The notes under the pieces were generated by a model, which did not search any database, was not told the DNA's origin, and saw nothing but the letters and a program-made list of their open reading frames with translations. Shown here in pieces: positions 1 through 22,037 of a stretch of 62,000 nt of DNA. Position 1 is the first letter of the stretch; the number at the start of each line of letters is the position of its first letter. Location: positions 976,105 through 1,038,104 of the forward strand of contig CM022673.1 of NCBI GenBank assembly GCA_012295275.1. The letters are read 5' to 3'. The translations under genes were made by a program, and so were the position numbers. The stretch is from Chrysomallon squamiferum. Its lineage: Eukaryota > Mollusca > Gastropoda > Neomphalida > Peltospiridae.

Positions 1-446
1 TTCTGCTCTTTGAATCAGAACGAATTTCAATACACCTAAGTTACGGCAACTAATAGATTTTTAAATTAAGCAATTTCGTTTACATTCATCAAACAGAAAT
101 GACAACTGTAACATTTTGAAGCTGATGTATTCTTTTCGTTGAATAAATTCTCGAAGCATAACAAGAATAAAGAGAGAGAAAAAAGGCAGAAGACAGAAAG
201 AGAAAATAATAATAATAATAAAAGTTCAAGGAACAATGACAAAATGAAATAAAAAGTTTCAGTAATAATAATAATAATAATGACAACAACAACAACAATG
301 ATAATAATAGTAATATTAGTAATTAATAATGATAATAACTAATAATTGTTAATAATTTAGTAATAATAATAATAAAAATAATATTGTAGTAGTAGTAGTA
401 GTAGTAGTAGTAATAGAAGTAGTAGTAGTAATAATAAAGCACTCAC
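1..446 (-). other. Start of sulfatase intron 2, filled with trinucleotide repeats
   Basis: This is downstream of the exon 2 donor on the minus strand. It holds TAA, TAG and GTA trinucleotide runs (densest about 205-440, with a pure GTA run near 385-411). No further sulfatase exon is visible; the next should begin by completing proline and then S-R. Confidence 0.6.
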
Positions 447-10461
<10,015 letters not shown>

Positions 10462-13393
10462 CTCGACTAGACTGATACTCCTCGCTGCGATTTGCTGTTT
10501 GGTGTGTGTCTAACGAGGGGCGACACGGTCCGTCGAAATTCCGGGTCAGATGAAGTGAATGCATCTTACATTACTTGATTGGAAACGAGTGTGGCATGGC
10601 AAACTATTAAAAGTGAGACGACGGGAAAGTGCCTTTTTTTCTTCTTTTTTTTTCTTATTTTTTAAAGAAAAATAAAGAAGTAGTTCTGATTAATTACTAA
10701 TACTGGTACACACAATAATAATATGACTTCTGTACAAAAAATGTGTACCATTTTTTTTTTTTTTTTTTTCTTTAAGTCCTATTGTTGTTTTAAGAAAGTC
10801 CGTCAAAACAGTTCAACACTGTGCCATATTAACCAGTATTAGATATCTGTAATATGATTTTTGTAATGGTAATAAAAGTTTTATGAGATGGGAAAGTCTG
10901 GGGGAAACCCTGTACTCTGTTATTAGTTGTTTGTGTTTTTTCCTCTAAACTGAAAACCTTTCACATTCAGACTGTTGGGCAAAAGTTGGAACTGGAAATA
11001 ACTGTTAAGTTAAGAAGCATTTAAGTTATAAGTAATCAAGCATCTTATTTTATATATGTAAATATATAACAAGGTAAATAATAATAATAATAATAATAAT
11101 AATAATTTATTTGTCAGTAATAATTACTGCCCGTTCTAACCAATGATCTAGAATCGTCATATTAAGAAAGACAATGTCTCTCTGTTACATCTAATCGCAA
11201 TATTACTACAGTTTCTGCTGTTGTTTTGAATTATTACCAGGACTTAGTCGCTTGTGTAATTATTGACATTTTATGCACAAATAAAAATGCACGTGCGCAC
11301 ATGCAGACACACTCAAGTATTGGCCTGTGTTTGAATTTCCAAGTAATCTCTGCAGCAGATTAAAGGAAACTCATTCAAACACCTGTCTTAGACTCTTTTT
11401 TTTTTTAATCTTTTTTTTATGTTTCTGTTTGTTGTTTTACAAAAACACAGGTAGTTTCAGAGTTCGTGGGAATTGTGTTTTAGCCAGTTCTTTTTTCATT
11501 TTTTTTTTTCATTAAACATTTTGAAACTCTATACAAAAACGTACGCCGTTTTGAAATGAACAGCAACCAAGCTTAATTCTCAGGGTAAATGAATGTTTCA
11601 AATTTCAGTTTCTTCTGGTTAAGTTGAAAAGGAAACAAAGAGACAGAAAAAGAAAGAAGCTGAACTACAGTAAAAAAAAAAGGAAAAAGAAATAATTGGT
11701 GGGATGGAAGAAAAGTACAAAAAAAAAAAAAAAGGTTAATGTAATATTTGTTATTCAGATTGTGATATGCCTTTTTTTTTTTTTTTTTTTAAATGCAAAA
11801 GATGTCCTGCTTGCAAATCGGCGAGAGTAACCCATGGTGATGTCACAGAGCAAGATTTAGTAAAAACAGTAAACATAATGAAACACGCATTACACTTTAA
11901 ACAACAAACCATCTTAGCTAAATAAACATTGGTTAAAACCTATCAACAGAAACAGACAATTTATAATCCTATCTACCAACACAGTAATTGCAATTAAACA
12001 TATAACAAAGAAATAACCACTTAGGTGGTTACGTAACAGATTTAAAACAGTTTAATAAAAGGGCTTTCCACTGAAAAATGATTCCAGACTGATGTTGTCA
12101 TTTTCTAGGTCAGCAAGTACCTTGCTTCCTAGCTACATTCCCCAGATTTAGCTCAAAAGCAACATTAGAAAACTAATAACAGAGAATATAAATAAAGAAT
12201 ATTTCAGTAGCAACAAAAGTGCGTTTAAGAGACATCATTATAAGTGTTCGTATACTTGAATATCCAGTAATACAAAATGAATAGTTCTTTTTTAAAAGTT
12301 TGTTTACTCATTTAAACTGATGTAGTTTTCCAACTTTCTCCGTCTTTTTATTTATTTATTTATTTATTTACTTATTTACTTACTTATTTATTTATTTATT
12401 TATCTTTTTTAATTGTTTAATTCAATACATTCAAAAGAGAAATTATTTACATTTGATCGATTTAATAAATTCTATTTGATTAAAATGATGACGACAGCAA
12501 CAATAATAATAATTTTTATTAGTATTATTAAAATATTAAAATAACAGTAATAACATTAATCGCAGCTGTATCAATAGTAATAATAATAATAATAACAACA
12601 CCAATAACAATATTAATAATAACAGCAACAACAGTAATAACAATGATGTCTTCACATGTACTTTAGCCAGCTCGCTAAAAATAACCGTTCAATGACCTTG
12701 GCACGCCAGTCAGCACATTCAGTTTTTTCTGATAAGTACCTCCATTATCCATCCATGGGCCTAGTTTAGATTTATCGCAGAAATGTCAGAATTCGTCATA
12801 ACCCACTAACTCTGTTAATAACCCCTGTGAAAGAATCGGTTATGGTAACAAAAAGCTAAAACCTATAATTACCTACGTATAATGGAGAAGAAAAAAAAAA
12901 TGTCATAGTTATTTCACTGATCTATTAGCGAATTAAATAAACCACTTGACATCTTGTCACTCTCTTACGTTATACAAAGGGTATAACTGGTTCATTTCTT
13001 AAGATATCAGCTGAATCCTGCGAAGGTTAGAATGCCCAGTTCAGCGAGGTTCTGTCGATGTAAATATATTTCAGCTTTCTGTGTTGATTATGGTATTGTT
13101 ACGCTCCGATTTACAAAATACCTTCTAGATTTAAAACCGATTGCTAAAGTTCTTTTATAATGTACTTTACGGTACTTTTCTTCGTTTAATTATTAGTGTA
13201 TATTTCTACGAATTTATCATCTAGTGTATCTGTGTAATCATCTATGTATCCATATTTATAAATTTGTTTATTATCCCATTATCTGTTATATCTGATTTAA
13301 GTCTAACTATTTTTATATTCGTATATATTTATATATTACATATATTTTACGACCCTTTACATGTCAGTTATACTGATTTTTTGTCTACATTCA

Positions 13394-13398
<5 letters not shown>

Positions 13399-13466
<68 letters not shown>
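13399..13466. repeat. (TG)n microsatellite
   Basis: A pure TG run of about 68 bp with degenerate TG continuing to about 13495. Confidence 0.93.
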
Positions 13467-13467
<1 letters not shown>

Positions 13468-13987
13468 CTGTGTGTGTCTGTATGTGTGTGTGTGTTCGTC
13501 AGTTTCAGGTTATAAATAATTCAAACAAATGGTAAAGAAGCAAGTTATCAGTTATGAAATGTTAACAGAAAAATAACAGTCAGAATTGGGCCTAGGTACG
13601 AATATTTACCTTGTAAGAAACATTCTAACTTGCTGAACCCTGGTCTGTTCATCAAACATAATGGTGTAATGACCTGTTTCTTTTAATCTCGTAAAAGTAC
13701 GTTATCAGTTTAGTTATAGCTGATTTCCCACGCATTCCTACTATAATGTATACTTATATATTACTATTACTGACTTTTGTTGTGTCTTTTTCTTGTCTAT
13801 TTTCTTTCTGTCGTAGTGAGCACAAAGAGAGACAGTCGGACAGAGGCAGACAGAAAAGAGAAGGAGAAAGACAGCGATACAGACTAGAAAGAGTAATAAG
13901 AGAAAGACAGCGGCAGTAGTTGTTGTATTAGGTGTAGCTGTTGTAGTAACAGAGACAAAATAAAGAAAGAAGCAGAAGATAAAAGTC

Positions 13988-13990
<3 letters not shown>

Positions 13991-14057
<67 letters not shown>
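13991..14057. repeat. (AG)n microsatellite, about 33 units
   Basis: An uninterrupted AG run. The minus-strand ORF across it reads as poly Leu-Ser and is not a gene. Confidence 0.95.
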
Positions 14058-14060
<3 letters not shown>

Positions 14061-14744
14061 ACAAAATCCCATGACAGTGCTATATGAATTAATATTACCG
14101 AATAAAAAGAAAATGTATTCAGAATTTATCTTTATCAGAACTTAAATGTTTCCTAAGTCGGCGTCTGCTATGATATATATTATTTTAATTGTGTCTGACC
14201 AAGATAAGCTCAGTTATTTATATCTAAATGGCGAATAAAAATTTGCTTCTAGAATTACACTAAAACACAGGATAACTGTTACCGCACAAAAGAAAACTCA
14301 ATCTGTACATTGATGCTTGGTGTTCCCTAAAGAGCAGCAATCAACCGACAAATGTTATCGCCAATACATTCATTATTCAAAACAAATATACGATTTATTG
14401 TAAATAAAAAAAAAAAAATAAAAAAAATGAAAATTATATATATATAAGAAAGAAAGGCAGGTCAAATTAAAAAAATATTTTCTATTATAAATATATAAAA
14501 TAAAAAATATTTAATTTAAAAAATATTTTAAAAGGTGTTATATCCTTTTTAAAACATGGTTCAAAATCCATTTCTCGATCGAATGCAACGCACTCGAGGT
14601 TACCCAGTTCACATGTTACAGCTTATTGTAATGTGTGATGAGTTGAGGTTTCAGTCTTAAGTGTTGGGCTCTTTAATAACAGCTGGTTTATCTCACAAAC
14701 TTATACGTGCTAGTCTCTCTGTCGACGTATGGATATCGTCGTCG

Positions 14745-14925
14745 TCTACAATATTTGAATAAGTTGTAAAGAGTTATCGTTCTTCTCACGTTATCTCCAA
14801 TACTATTTACTTGCTATGGTTTACGGATTTGTATTTAAGAACAGTTAATCACAGAAAATATGTTATGTACATGTTGCTCTTAAAACCAAAACAAAAAACA
14901 TCAAAATTATGTATTTAATAATGGA
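14745..14925. repeat. Diverged direct repeat, left copy
   Basis: Shares an ordered series of blocks with 15288-15447: CTACAA, AAAGAGTTATCGTTCTT, TTGCTATGG, TTAATC, GCTCTTAAAAC and GTATTTAAT. The two copies are diverged and separated by the MITE. Confidence 0.7.
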
Positions 14926-14945
14926 AACAGTTTGTCTCCCTACAA

Positions 14946-15285
14946 CTGTGATTCCCAACCTTTTCATCAATGCGGAGCCCTATGACATTTTTTAATATCC
15001 TCCGGTGCCCCCCACCCCCACACACACATTAATTAAATAGTTATTTATTTATACAAATTACTATTTAAATTAGGCATGATATCCATATTATCCATGTGCA
15101 TTGTGTATAGTAATCATTGTAATGTTATTGTAGGTGTATTCATTTGTTCTGTCTATTTCATTCTGTCCGTATAACTGCCCCCAGTTTGTCCTTTTTTATT
15201 TATTAGTTATGTCATCTCTCGTGGAGCCCTTGACGATGCACCGCGGAGCACAAGGGCTCCGAGGAGCCGCGGTTGGGAAACACTG
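14946..15285. mobile_element. hAT-like non-autonomous MITE (340 bp)
   Basis: Seen: terminal inverted repeats CTGTGATTCCCAACC (14946-14960) and GGTTGGGAAACACTG (15271-15285), complementary at most positions. The inversion extends inward, with CGGAGCCCT near 14972 pairing with AGGGCTCCG near 15254-15262. Flanking 8-bp sequences CCCTACAA (14938-14945) and CACTACAA (15286-15293) match at 7 of 8 positions, as an 8-bp target-site duplication would. Known: hAT elements make 8-bp duplications and often end in CAGTG-type repeats. The interior has no transposase. The TSD mismatch and drifted TIRs suggest an old insertion. Confidence 0.78.
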
Positions 15286-15287
15286 CA

Positions 15288-15447
15288 CTACAACATTAGA
15301 ACATGTTTTAAAGAGTTATCGTTCTTTTCGCTTTCCCCGGTAATATTCATTTGCTATGGATTGCGGACTTGTAAACGTTAATCCCCGAAAACATTTATGC
15401 AAACGCCGCTCTTAAAACTAAAATAAGAGATGCTGTATTTAATTATG
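15288..15447. repeat. Diverged direct repeat, right copy
   Basis: Right partner of 14745-14925. It begins at the CTACAA that also serves as the MITE right target-site duplication and ends at GTATTTAATTATG, just before the CT microsatellite. Confidence 0.7.
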
Positions 15448-15454
15448 TTTTTAA

Positions 15455-15456
<2 letters not shown>

Positions 15457-15536
<80 letters not shown>

Positions 15537-15557
15537 CCCTCTCTCCCTCTCTCTCTG
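15457..15557. repeat. (TC)n microsatellite
   Basis: A pure TC run to about 15534, then an imperfect CT/C-rich tail. Confidence 0.95.
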
Positions 15558-16249
15558 TCTGAACAGTTCAGTCTATATTACTGTTATTAATATATACGGA
15601 TCTGTAATGTAGTGTCATTACTCTGTCGTACTATAAAAAAAAAAAAAAAAAAAAAAATGAACAAAAGACTTCGTAATACTTCTTTATTAAAGTAATGTAA
15701 CTGACCAAACAAACTCGTAAACAACAACAGAAAAATAATTACTTACAAAGACTGTCTATATTGTGAAAAAGAAGTCTAGTGAAACTTTAATTTTATTATA
15801 TCTTTTTATGTTTTGTGATTTTCAAAATACAGGCGATAGTGCAGATGGTTCCAACTGGTATTTGTTTTTAACTACTGTTTTAACAACTTAATATTTTAGT
15901 TTGGTTAAATGACAAGAATTATAAAACCTGTATATTAAAATACTTTCAGTAACAACAACAACAACAACAACAATAATAATAATAAAATATAGCTGTAGTA
16001 GTAGTAGTAGTAATAATAATAATAAATTTAAAAAATTCTTTTTTTAATTTCTAAACGTCCTTTAAACGAATAGGGCACAGTTTTTTTGTCTCGGTTATGT
16101 CCATAAATAGCACAGAATTACATAAGTGCATTTTAAAAAAGAATAATAAATAAAATATAATAAAAATTTCTGCTCAACATGAATATTTCTGAAAATTACA
16201 AAAATCCTAAAAACAGATCCAAAAAACATAAAGAAAAGTAATGGATTAG

Positions 16250-16500
16250 TTATTTTGGTTTGTTGTTATTTGTTGATTCGGACGAACTATTCTTGTTTTT
16301 TACGTTGGGAATTCGACTATGCAAGATGGCAGATATTTTGGTTGCCACTGTCCTGGGATCCCTGGAAATGCTGGAAGTATTTGCTTCGGAAACTGGAAAC
16401 TTTGCGGTAACGTTAAGTGCCACTCCATCGAATTCCATTTTCAGAATGCTGTTTTCTCCAAGCAACACAGTATTTGAGCGTGGACTATTTCCTGGCGTCT
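16250..16500 (-). other. Possible but unsupported coding segment on the minus strand
   Basis: The minus strand is open from about 16495 to a stop near 16250, encoding roughly 80 residues of mixed composition (segments LLGENSILKMEFDG and ISRDPRTVATKISAIL). Base composition is richer in GC than the flanks. The opposite strand is also open for 90 codons. I recognise no family, there is no clear splice partner, and an upstream stop sits just before the open stretch. It could be a terminal exon, an old duplicated fragment, or chance. Confidence 0.2.
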
Positions 16501-18292
16501 ACGATGTACTCAAGTTTTTGTTAAATTTATAAAAGATTAATATTATTTAATTATATGAGTATGAATGTCTGCAAATGTGTATATGTCTGCGTGTTTCCGA
16601 AATGTTATTTTGTATTTACTATAAATTTATTACATATTGAAATAAATGTTATTATTCTAAAGAAACTGATTATTACTGTGATAAATAATTATCCGTTTTA
16701 AAAAATAATGATAATTTTAAAATATTGTTTCAGTTTATGTTTCAAATACTTTTTATTATAAATTTTTTTTTTTTTTTTTTTTACCTCAAGATGAGATAAC
16801 TCGTCCAAGCTTATATTAAGATTTTTAAAAACTATTTAGAGTTACGTTTCTTATATCATTATTAATTCGGATGGTGTGGAAGACATTTCTATTTGTTGTC
16901 GTTTGAAGTATTGCCTGCGCTGTATTTATTTATATATATATATTTATTTATTTATTTATGTTATTTCTGCACACGTGAAAATTACTGAAAAATTCACATA
17001 AAACATAAATGCCCTAGCTTAGTAAAGTAACAACTAATTAATGTTGCTGGTTTTATTATTTAATTTTAAGTTTATCTCCAGTATCAATTATTTATTTGAT
17101 GATTAGTAACTCCATTACTGTAAATATTTGTTTCTGTTTTCCAGCACTGACACACAGACAGACACATATACATGCAAATGCTCAAACCCATATGCATACG
17201 CACATACAAATTTCGATCTGTTCGATAATTTTTATTCAAAGATGGACTCCGTGATTTTATAACTATAAGATAATATGGTGATATGTATCGCGCGCACGCA
17301 CACACACACACACACACGCAAAACACAAGCACACAAAAACACAGCACATAGCCACACACATATTAACTTACACATACAAAACCTATACTATGACGACTTC
17401 TTACTTTTTCAGGCAGTTTTGGGTTTTTTCTTAAAGCTGATGCTCTTGCGCTGGGGAGGGTTGGAGGGCTGACGGTGCAGGCACAGCTCGTTGACAAAGT
17501 ACAGTCACATGATACACAGTCTCTGCCTTCATGCATTTTAACTGGACTGATCTGTGTCGAATAACAGTAATCACCAACATAAGGCTTAAATGCCTGAAGT
17601 CTCTTGTACGTATAATCAAGTCTGAAAATGTAAATTTAATTTTCCAGTTTTCATATTTACACAAAAATTAAGGACAACTCTTGAAAATCATTTTGTATTA
17701 AGGGCCATTTTGTTACTTACTGGCATCATACCTTCTGATTTTTGCTCCTGTTATGATTAACAGCAATTTGGTGTCCTAAATTCTGTGTGCATGTGTGTGT
17801 GTGTGTGTGTGTCTCTGTGTATGTGTGTCAATATGTATATATGCATATGCTTATCTCTACATATGTATGTGTATATATGGATATATACATATACGTACAT
17901 TTCATACACAACCATGTGCATGCACCAAGTGAAAGTTTCATATGTTCAGCATGAACATAATAATCTTTATAATTCTGAAGCATACTGAAGCCTGAGCTGT
18001 TACTACATTTATTTCAAGTATAACATATCACAAGATCAGTTGTTTTTAGTGTTGAAATGTGTTGAACTTGTATCATTTCAGTCATCCATTCTCCTGGCAT
18101 TTTTCATTTCTACATTTAATTAACAATGCATGCAAAAACTGAGCGGATAATAAAACCAGTTTTGGGGGTTTTTTGTTTTTGTTTTTTTATGTTAAAATTA
18201 ATTGAGTGTCAAACACAGTTTTTATTATTATAATAAATATTTTTTTGAAAGGAAATGTGTTCATGGGATATTGATTTTCCTACACCAGAAAG

Positions 18293-18812
18293 TAACTTAG
18301 CAGCAGCACGTAACATTTTAATTAGAAAATACAAAAGCAGCAAGTAATCTTTTCAATGGACAGTCATTTAGCAGCAGTAAGCAAACCTTTCACTGAACAG
18401 TCATTTAACAGCAGCAAGCAATCTTTTTGCCAGTCATTTTACAACAGCAAGCAATCTTTTCACTGGACAGTCATTTAACAGCAGCAAGCAGTCTTTTCAC
18501 TGGACAGTCATTTAACAGCAGCAAGCAATCTTTTCACTGGACAGTCATTTAACAGCAGCAAGCAATCTTTTCACTGGACAGTCATTTAGCAGCAGAAAAC
18601 AATCTTTTCAATGGATGATCATTTAGCAGCAGAAAACAATCTTTTCACTGGACAGTCATTTAGCAGCAGAAAACAATCTTTTCACTGGACAATCATTTAG
18701 CAGCAGAAAACAATCTTTTCAATGGATGATCATTTAGGAGCAGCAGATTTCATTTTAATGGTACAATCACTTAGCAGCAGCAAGCAACCTTTTAATTCGA
18801 CAACCACTTAAC
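18293..18812. repeat. 37-bp tandem satellite, about 14 copies
   Basis: The monomer reads TTTTCACTGGACAGTCATTT then A(A/G)CAGCAGCAAGCAATC, 37 bp. Left monomers end in CAGCAGCAAGC; right monomers end in GCAGCAGAAAAC, and some carry the variant CAATGGATGATCATTT. 37 is not a multiple of three, so the array does not encode a repeat protein. The outermost copies are degraded, as is usual for array edges. Confidence 0.93.
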
Positions 18813-19100
18813 AATATTTCATATTTACCGCTGTCACTGATACTTTGTATGTGCAGATAGAGCTGGAACAGGGAAAAGCCAGTGGACACAGCAATAGAAG
18901 GAGTAATCTTGTGACCTATTTTTATCTTGTGCTATGATGTCCTTCATTTCACTGAATAAATGCAGTGTAAGAATGAAATATAGAACACAGTGCCGGATAA
19001 TAAAATGTAGTAAAAGGAACGTAATCTAGAAACTGTTACATGAACAACAGATGTGACATGGCCCACTTAGGAGTAAGACTGCTACTCATCAAACTGAATG

Positions 19101-19143
<43 letters not shown>

Positions 19144-19399
19144 TATGACTTATTATGACTTAGTATCATTTTTTATTATAGTTTTTGTTGTTAATCACTC
19201 ATTTATATTTGTTTTTCTTTCATTTTATAAACTAATAAGTGCTGTGTTGTATTTATGACTGTCATAGGAAACGTGTTTATAGAAGTAAACATCAATAAGA
19301 ATTATGAAATCTTAACATTCCAACAATTCAATTTGTAATACATCACTTGATTAAAAAATTATGTAAATAAAAAAAAATATATTAACAACAGCAAAGAAG

Positions 19400-19449
<50 letters not shown>

Positions 19450-19455
19450 AATAAT

Positions 19456-19461
19456 TTTATT
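19456..19461 (-). terminator. Candidate poly(A) signal of the unidentified gene
   Basis: TTTATT on the plus strand reads AATAAA on the minus strand, about 100 bases past the stop codon at 19558. Confidence 0.45.
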
Positions 19462-19557
19462 GTTTTTTACTTGTTTTAAATATATAAATTTATACTTATA
19501 TTAATAGTAATAAATTTTAACAACCTTTTGAATTAATATAGGATAAAAATATTTGTT

Positions 19558-20946
19558 TCACCTGTACTGGATGATGTAATCATGTACATCTTCATAATGT
19601 CGAAATTCATATGGGATTTTGTTAACATTCTGAGAGTAAGAACTAGACATACTGGAAAATGTATTCATTTTGTCAAAAGACCTGAAACAAAACACAAAAG
19701 GTTTCTATAATTTTAATAATTAATCAGATTTGGTGACAGATCAGTTATGAATAGCTTTCCTCTACCATACAATTCAGACATTTGGCATAACTAGATACAT
19801 TTAAGATGTAATATTCTTTTCTATATTTCATGAATATTAATCACTCTGGATGAAAAATTGTTCATAGCTTACCCCATTACTGCAATAAGAATATTTTATA
19901 TTTGTCAATGTACTGAATCTTGGATACATACTTTGCTACATTTATGTTTCTTTATGTTCATCTTCTGATCATGATGGATTAATCATTATGTTGTTGCCTA
20001 CAAACTAGATACTTGAGATTTCTGAACTACTATTTTTTAGCTATGATTATGTAATATACTTGACACAGAAGGCTTTGGCATTCCTGTTGATGTCTTCCTT
20101 AAAAGGAGGAAAGCTGGTTCTTGATAACAGTGACTGACTTCTTCCAACTCTTTTGATATTCCAGCAACTTCTGCTTGTATCGAAAATAAATGTAGAATGA
20201 CAAGATGAACATGAGTCCCATCCATCTAGCCACTGTGCAGAAAACACAAAAAATGTTTAATTGTAACAGAAAAGAATGTTGGTATAAAAACAAACTAGTA
20301 TTCATTAATAGACAAAAAAACTAAATTGTAGTTGCCATTAAGCTGATATTCATTAATTTCTTTATATAATTAAAATTTTGGTATTTGAGAAAATAACGAT
20401 ATTAAGACAATACTGTTTTATCTTTTTTCAATCCCAATAACCACACTAAGAATATATATAATTTGTAATGTACATGAACACTATAAATACACAACACAGC
20501 AAAGATTCACACACACGCACACACACATATATATAACACAAAATGCACACTCACACCCACAGATAAATATATATATATGACACAACACACACACACATTC
20601 CTGCCCAAACTGATGTAAGTACACACATATCTGCACAATGCTTTACCGAATCAGATTTGCTGCACTCTGGAAGTGACAGCAATAACTGTCTTTGAGGATC
20701 TGATATGTCAGATGATGACTTCAAACTGTCATTTTTTGAAACTTCCAACAGCATATTTGTTGCACATTTCTCAAACATGATCTTGTACATGCATGATAGA
20801 TCGTATGGATTAATCTGATAAATCCGACATCGAAACTCTGGAGAATAGTTACAAGTCATGTATTTTGAACCATGCATTTGTGTAGGTTTTGGTTTTTGGC
20901 TCCCTGGAAAACAGTTTAAAATTGAAATCCTCTCTTTCTCTTTTTG

Positions 20947-21003
<57 letters not shown>

Positions 21004-21793
21004 TTTTTGAGTCTCTCCATCCCTCTTTAAAACTTTTTTTATTTTTTTTTTCCAATTGTTATTGACTTAAGTTATTTAAAAAAAAAATTATTATTATTAT
21101 TATTCTTGTAAATCAACTTTGCCAACAGGAAGATAAAACTGGTTCATTTGTAAATGTTTGTAAGAATACGTTTTAAAAAAAGAAGTTCCAACAAATTACT
21201 TAAGTCACCTGTATTCTTCTTTGTTATTGGTGCAAGACCTTTTCGTGTTCTGGATTTTATCATAAGTACTTAATGTGTTTAATAATCATATTTTAACAGT
21301 CATTAATAAATATTGTTTTTGAATATTGATCAATATTATGTAAAATACCGTCACGTTGAATGTAATCTCGATAAGGGTTCTCCTAAAATTTGCAGAGTGA
21401 GTTCCCTTGTTCGATTACGTCAAAACATTAGATTAGACTTGGAGGCAGACGTCGGTGACGTACTAATATGACGAGGTAAGTTCTCTGGTCTCAGAAAGGT
21501 GGTAGACGTTTTCACAATTTTATTTAATATTTTAGTTAATGGCAGATTAACCCCAAATATTTATATTAAATTTTAGAAATGCAGTTTGAAATATAACGCA
21601 TAAGTGTAATTAATCTGTATATGTACTTTAGGTATACTAGATTATTAATAGAACACTATAACTTACGTGAAATAGTAACAATGTTAGGTAAGTACGTCTC
21701 GCTTCTGGCGACTTTTCCAGACGTGAAACGTTCATGAAAATTCTTCAAATAAACAAATGCTGTTTTAACCCCGGTTTTCTCGAAGTAGCTCAT
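19558..21793 (-). CDS. Unidentified four-exon gene, 226-residue protein
   Basis: Seen: exon 1 21793-21667 (127 nt), exon 2 20903-20647 (257 nt), exon 3 20232-20060 (173 nt), exon 4 19681-19558 (124 nt, stop TGA). Every junction is GT..AG and the phases (1, 0, 2) agree, giving 681 nt in one frame. The start is supported by an in-frame TAG two codons upstream. The protein begins MSYFEKTGVKTAFVYLKNF and ends in IPYEFRHYEDVHDYIIQYR. There is no signal peptide or convincing membrane segment in this frame. The middle (about residues 95-165) is rich in Ser, Cys and Asp; the N-terminal 90 residues look the most ordered. I do not recognise the family. Exon 3 has a longer hydrophobic reading in another frame, but only the frame used here joins both neighbours. 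It is likely soluble; its function is unknown. Confidence 0.68.
20949..21000. repeat. (CT)n microsatellite in intron 1 of the unidentified gene
   Basis: A pure CT run of about 52 bp, near the acceptor of exon 2 of the minus-strand gene. Confidence 0.93.
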
Positions 21794-22002
21794 TAACTAT
21801 TCGTAGTTTATTCCTAAAGAGGTTTAAAAGGGTTAAAAATTGATTTAAAATGCCAGTTTATAACGTCTGTCATAGCACCTTCACCTTTGCGCTAGACGGA
21901 CTGTCTAGCAATTGTTAACAGACAACTGTGGACAGAACACACACGCACATACAAATTAAAAAAAAATAATAGTAATAATAAATGTTAACATTATAGACGT
22001 AC

Positions 22003-22037
<35 letters not shown>

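Larger units (their letters stand above)
10462..16259. other. Upstream flank of the sulfatase gene and repeat-rich intergenic DNA
   Basis: The first few hundred bases should hold the sulfatase 5' UTR and promoter; no TATA or Inr element can be assigned with confidence. The rest contains poly-A and poly-T runs, (TAA)n near 11080-11105, ATTT repeats near 12345-12405, GT and AG microsatellites, and the MITE listed separately. I see no supported gene. Confidence 0.6.
16501..19557. other. Intergenic DNA between the unsupported segment and the unidentified minus-strand gene
   Basis: Contains ATTT, CA and GT microsatellites (17295-17345 and 17785-17825), a 37-bp satellite array, (TTA)n at about 19104-19143 and (TAA)n at about 19401-19446. 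No exon with splice support was seen. Confidence 0.6.

Noticed and set aside
16260-16532. 90-codon plus-strand ORF (MLLFVDSDELFLFF)
   Set aside because: Its hydrophobic bias is typical of antisense reading; no promoter, splice or family support.
20099-20305. Hydrophobic reading of exon 3 of the unidentified gene (LMFILSFYIYF, membrane-like)
   Set aside because: Only the frame ending in FPPFKEDINRNAKAF joins exon 2 and exon 4 with correct phases; the membrane-like frame stops before the donor.
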